Shown: positions 60,492 to 64,000 of the stretch, piece by piece
Layout: every line of letters begins with the position of its first letter
Position numbering within the stretch: position 1 is the first letter of the stretch
Origin: Bryoerythrophyllum caledonicum
Taxonomy: Eukaryota > Streptophyta > Bryopsida > Pottiales > Pottiaceae
Reading direction: 5' to 3'
DNA length: 64,000 bases
Assembly (NCBI GenBank): GCA_963971425.1
Contig: OZ020525.1
Coordinates: 9,655,560 to 9,719,559 of the forward strand
Notes under the pieces: generated by a model
Seen by the model: the letters and a program-made list of their open reading frames with translations, nothing else
What the model was told of the DNA's origin: nothing
Database searches by the model: none
Position numbers and translations under genes: made by a program

Positions 60492-62939
60492 ATGGGAGAC
60501 GCTGATGGGACCGCTGGTGTTGGAGGAAGAGGCACCGGTGGAGTCCAAATGCCTATGGAGGACATTTTAGGGGCGTTGGCCCTATTCATGGAACAACATA
60601 GAGCAAATCAAGGTGGGCAAGGTGCCACTAAGGCTCTTAAAGCTGTTGTTTCCAAGATTGGAAGGTTCGATGGCAAGAACATCTCTAAGTTCTTGCGAAC
60701 CTACGTGTGTGAGATGGAAGTGCATCAGGTTGATGACAATCAAATGATGCACATCTTTGGTATGGCCGTTGTACCTGACATTCGCGACCGGGTGCAAGAG
60801 ATCCGCGAGATGGTCATCTCATGGCCAAACTTTGCTGAGCGGCTCCGAGATGAATACTTTGATGAAGACTCTGAGAGAATGACAAAGAGGTCATTTCTTG
60901 AATGGGTGGAGCAACGGCCTGGGAATTCGATGGGTCCCAACGAGCTGTTGAGAGACTTTGAGAAGAAGTTCAGTCAACTACCCATGGCAGAGAGGCGCCT
61001 TTTGGATTCTAGGAAGGCAGAACTTTTTCTCCAAGCAACAGATGCTGCACTTGAAGACAAGCTGCTTCTACTCCTTGGAGATCGTACGACAGAAGGGGGC
61101 TTTACTAATGATTGGAGGAGGGTTGAAGAAACGGTGATTCTCTTGGCCAAACAACGGCGTGTGAGGTCAAGAGGCGTTGAAGTGGAGCCTATTCAGACTC
61201 CGAAGTCTCTTAAGGTGTCTTTTGCCCCAACACCTTCGACAACTTCGGGACCTACTTTGAAAACCACTAAGACCACCGAAGGAAATGCCCTCGAAGAACT
61301 TATTAAGGGTTTTCGAGAGCTAAGGGTGGAATTTACTGAGTTGAAGAAGGCTAGGGGAGCTTCTTCTTCCCAACCATCCGATGGTGCGAGGAAATATTCA
61401 AGGAGGTGTGTTTGGTGTGATGAGGAGACTGAGCACAATCTCAGAGGCTGTGAATCGTATGAAGAGGCACTCAAGAATGTTCATGTCTACTACAAAGATG
61501 GGAAGATTCACGATGCCTCAACAAACTCTCCATTGGGGACCAATTTTGGAAGAGGTGGAATGAGGAAGCTCATGGAAGAGAAGATGGCAAGATCCAGCTA
61601 CGTACAAGTGCACGAAGCTGATACTTACCACGTTCAAGTCGAGCACCATTCAGATAAAGCTTTATCTGTTCAAACTCAAATATTAATGAAGAGAGGAGCT
61701 CAAGCCATCAGAAATGCAACTGGATGGGAAGATCCAATTGATGCAAATAGCATCAGGGCATTTATGTATGAAGAAAAGGACAATGATGAGCTCCGCGAGG
61801 CCTCCGTTGAAGAAAAACGTGTAAGACTTGATGCTGACGATGGTGTTGAGCCAGAAGCAAAGAGAAGATCTCCAGTGCAGAATGAGCCTGCAAAGGAGAT
61901 GAGAAAGAGGGTTCCTACACGTTCAAAGCCGACGGACCCTAGTACTGTGCGCCCTAGTGATGCACCGTTACCAAAGGAATGGTGGGAGAAGAATAAAGAG
62001 AAAGAGAAGAATGGGCCAAGCAGACATTCCAGTGATAGCAAAAGAGGAGAAGAAAAAGGAGACTCTACCAAGGTGAAGGGAAAAATGCCTGCTTACAAGC
62101 TCCAGTCAGACATTGAGACCTCTATTGATCTGAAAGGGGTATTGGAGGAAAGGATCTTGGATGCCAAGATCGAATTTACATTGAGAGAAGCACTTGGCAT
62201 AGCCAAGAAAGATTTCCATGAGTTAATCATTGACATCATCAAGAGGAAGAGGCAGATGACAGCTGAGGCTGTGATGGTCAGAGCTTTAGATACTCACATG
62301 ACCGAAGATGAAGAGACAGAGATTGGTGAGGTATTTGCTATGATGGATGAGCCAATAGGTCAAGAAGAAGAAGTTTCCAAGGAGGAAGCACGAACCTTTC
62401 AATTCTCTTATGATCTTCCCAACATGAAAGAAAATGAAGAGAAGATTGAGTTCGATCTACCATTTTGGGCTAGGGCCACTACTGAAACGAAGATAAAGCT
62501 CGGAGGGATCGATGACCACGTTTTAGCCCTTGTTGATCATGGTTCAGAGATTAACATAATATCTCGAAATGTCTATGAGAAGGGCAAATGGCCAATCGAC
62601 ACGGATCATGGTTGGGTCATGAGAGCAGCTAATAGTGGACGGACTCGGTTGCATGGTGCTTGCCCTGCAGTACTCACGAAGATTGGAGATGTAGAGGTTG
62701 AACAAAATTTCTTTGTTCAAAATGTTAGCGCCTATCCGATAATTTTGGGCCAACCATTTATCACTGCTTCACGAATGGAGACCAAGGTGTTGGATGACGG
62801 ATCTCATTATGCCCGTATCCGAAGTGTTGATGGAAAGAGGTCAGTGCAGTTCTTAACGGTGAGACCTGACAATGAGAGGCATCGACTTCAACTCAGAGAA
62901 ATCCCTCTACCAACTTCTTCGAACTTCTCGGATTTCTAG
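60492..62939 (+). CDS. gag: gag-protease polyprotein, unit 6 (intact, 815 aa)
   Basis: Full-length frame with Gln35 like units 1 and 2, but with the intact Trp708 of units 3-5, plus Ala390 and Ile416. The mixture of left-type and right-type markers is a main argument for exchange within the array. Confidence 0.92.
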   Translation: MGDADGTAGVGGRGTGGVQMPMEDILGALALFMEQHRANQGGQGATKALKAVVSKIGRFDGKNISKFLRTYVCEMEVHQVDDNQMMHIFGMAVVPDIRDRVQEIREMVISWPNFAERLRDEYFDEDSERMTKRSFLEWVEQRPGNSMGPNELLRDFEKKFSQLPMAERRLLDSRKAELFLQATDAALEDKLLLLLGDRTTEGGFTNDWRRVEETVILLAKQRRVRSRGVEVEPIQTPKSLKVSFAPTPSTTSGPTLKTTKTTEGNALEELIKGFRELRVEFTELKKARGASSSQPSDGARKYSRRCVWCDEETEHNLRGCESYEEALKNVHVYYKDGKIHDASTNSPLGTNFGRGGMRKLMEEKMARSSYVQVHEADTYHVQVEHHSDKALSVQTQILMKRGAQAIRNATGWEDPIDANSIRAFMYEEKDNDELREASVEEKRVRLDADDGVEPEAKRRSPVQNEPAKEMRKRVPTRSKPTDPSTVRPSDAPLPKEWWEKNKEKEKNGPSRHSSDSKRGEEKGDSTKVKGKMPAYKLQSDIETSIDLKGVLEERILDAKIEFTLREALGIAKKDFHELIIDIIKRKRQMTAEAVMVRALDTHMTEDEETEIGEVFAMMDEPIGQEEEVSKEEARTFQFSYDLPNMKENEEKIEFDLPFWARATTETKIKLGGIDDHVLALVDHGSEINIISRNVYEKGKWPIDTDHGWVMRAANSGRTRLHGACPAVLTKIGDVEVEQNFFVQNVSAYPIILGQPFITASRMETKVLDDGSHYARIRSVDGKRSVQFLTVRPDNERHRLQLREIPLPTSSNFSDF

Positions 62940-62953
62940 AGGGCACACGTGGG

Positions 62954-64000
62954 ATGTGGGGATCCACGGGTGCTAAGGGAACTAAGACTGGTAGATTCCC
63001 CAATGTACATACTAGTGTTAAGTGTGGATTTTTAAGTGTGACAAAATGTGGCTTTGAAAGATTTACGGGTGTCAAAGACTTGGACCCTGTATGTAGAAAG
63101 CTTGTGAAAAAGATGGAGAAAAATCTTAAAAAGATGAATGTTGTAGAGGTAGATGAAAGCATTTCTGGTATTTACGAAGAAAATGGAATGCCAGATGATA
63201 TCTTACAGACTTTGCAAGATCTAGAGGCAGATAAGGATGAAGAGAAGATTACACATTGCATTGTCAATGTCCATACAAGTTCAATGTATCATGAGATTTC
63301 AACAGCAATAACAAAGCTGTGTGACTTCAAAATTGATGGACAGAGACCGGAGGCTGCAGTTTATACAAAATATAAAACTGTGGCCAAGAAAGTGAAGCCA
63401 GTGGCTACTCAGCTACCATCTGATACTGATGATCATATCAAACAAGCTGAGAAAGAGCCAAGTTTGAGAGAAGCAAGAAGGATTGGACACAAGTTTACCA
63501 AAGAGACGTTGGCAAACTTGAAGATTGGAGGAGATGATTTCTTGACTGAGCCGGAGAAGAAGAAATTTCAGGACATGCTTTCCATGCATGGAAAAGCCTT
63601 TGCTTCTTCGCCAGATGAGATTGGGTGCGTTCAACCAAGTATTGTGGCACCAATGGTTATTTTTACAGTACCACATATACCATGGGATTTGAAGCCAATT
63701 CCAGTTCCTCGAGCTCTACTACCAAAGCTTGTGGAGCTGCTTAAGGAAAAGACACGCATGGGCATACTTGAGCCTTCGATGGCTCCATATTCCAACCGAT
63801 GGTTCACAGTGCCAAAGAAATCGGGAGCATTGAGGTTCATTCAAGATATGCAGCCAGCAAATGGAGTGACAATCAGAAACAAAGGCTCAGGGCCTAATGT
63901 TGATGAAGTAGCTGAAGCATTTGCGGGGCATGCAATTTATTCCATTGGAGATCTATACTCTGGTTATGATCAATTTCAACTCGCTGCTGAGAGCAGAGAT
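62954..64000 (+). CDS. pol N-terminal ORF, unit 6 (partial, cut by window end)
   Basis: The frame opens at ATG 62954 and is still open at the window edge, after residue 349, just past the GDLYSGYDQ motif with the first RT catalytic Asp. It has Ala187 as in units 4 and 5. The site of the shared amber would be near 64082, so its presence in this unit cannot be checked. Confidence 0.85.
   Translation, partial: MWGSTGAKGTKTGRFPNVHTSVKCGFLSVTKCGFERFTGVKDLDPVCRKLVKKMEKNLKKMNVVEVDESISGIYEENGMPDDILQTLQDLEADKDEEKITHCIVNVHTSSMYHEISTAITKLCDFKIDGQRPEAAVYTKYKTVAKKVKPVATQLPSDTDDHIKQAEKEPSLREARRIGHKFTKETLANLKIGGDDFLTEPEKKKFQDMLSMHGKAFASSPDEIGCVQPSIVAPMVIFTVPHIPWDLKPIPVPRALLPKLVELLKEKTRMGILEPSMAPYSNRWFTVPKKSGALRFIQDMQPANGVTIRNKGSGPNVDEVAEAFAGHAIYSIGDLYSGYDQFQLAAESRD

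Larger units (their letters stand above)
18537..64000 (+). mobile_element. Head-to-tail tandem array of a Ty3/gypsy LTR retrotransposon (8003-bp period, 5.7 units)
   Basis: LTR starts recur at 18537, 26540, 34543, 42546, 50549 and 58552, always exactly 8003 bp apart with no indel noticed in any unit. Each period is one 1891-bp LTR plus one 6112-bp internal region, so neighbours share an LTR. A normal full-length insertion would be LTR-internal-LTR, 9894 bp. Domain order protease-RT-RNase H-integrase identifies Ty3/gypsy (Metaviridae). Only a handful of substitutions separate units. The array continues past the right edge, so unit number and the right junction are unknown. Confidence 0.95.

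Noticed and set aside
18537..64000. CRISPR-like or satellite interpretation of the periodic repeat
   Set aside because: The 8003-bp period contains LTRs, PBS, gag, protease, RT, RNase H, integrase and a PPT. It is a retrotransposon array, not a CRISPR or simple satellite.
18537..64000. Array as a pure assembly duplication
   Set aside because: Not fully excluded, but units differ at several independent positions in reproducible combinations, which a copied contig would not show. Long-read spanning remains the decisive check.

Overview
This 64-kb window looks like nuclear repeat DNA from a land plant. The evidence is long AT-rich stretches with no recognisable host gene, several nested small DNA transposons with plant-type termini, degenerate TTTAGGG (plant-type telomere) motifs inside one of them, and a large Ty3/gypsy retrotransposon array. 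I see no bacterial operon, rRNA, tRNA or CRISPR structure. I cannot name the species. The retrotransposon's protein motifs differ from the common angiosperm chromovirus and Tat/Athila types, which weakly suggests a non-seed plant or a conifer.

Left part (1-18536): a mosaic of decayed repeats. A dispersed family I call R1 occurs in at least six fragments in both orientations. R1 hosts later insertions: (i) an 847-bp element with CCCTTT/AAAGGG ends flanked by TTAA, whose second copy lies at 4604-5402; (ii) two inverted copies of a ~230-bp foldback element with an 18-bp perfect terminal inverted repeat and a degenerate telomere-like core. Elsewhere there is a 643-bp Tourist-like (PIF/Harbinger-type) element with a TTA target duplication, a ~214-bp element with inverted ends, several hairpins, a possible LTR-like segment, and two unexplained small ORFs (85 aa at 3145; 155 aa in a strikingly G-poor strand at 17414). 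No functional host gene can be supported.

Right part (18537-64000): a head-to-tail array of one Ty3/gypsy element, in-register with a period of exactly 8003 bp. It has five complete units and a sixth cut by the window end. Each unit is one LTR (1891 bp, TGTC...GACA) plus one internal region (6112 bp), and neighbouring units share LTRs: LTR-int-LTR-int and so on. The internal region runs primer-binding site, gag-protease ORF (815 aa), a pol ORF in the -1 frame (RT, RNase H, integrase with GPY motif, acidic tail, no chromodomain) and polypurine tract. Every unit in which the site is visible carries the same amber stop inside the RT core, between the first catalytic Asp and the FVDD box, so the amplified element was probably already defective. 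Units 1 and 2 carry an additional stop in protease, and unit 2 one more in gag. The few substitutions are shared among units in combinations that fail a four-gamete test, which points to exchange or gene conversion within the array. The layout fits unequal crossing-over between LTRs or rolling-circle amplification of one-LTR circles. The array is the most noteworthy object in the window.
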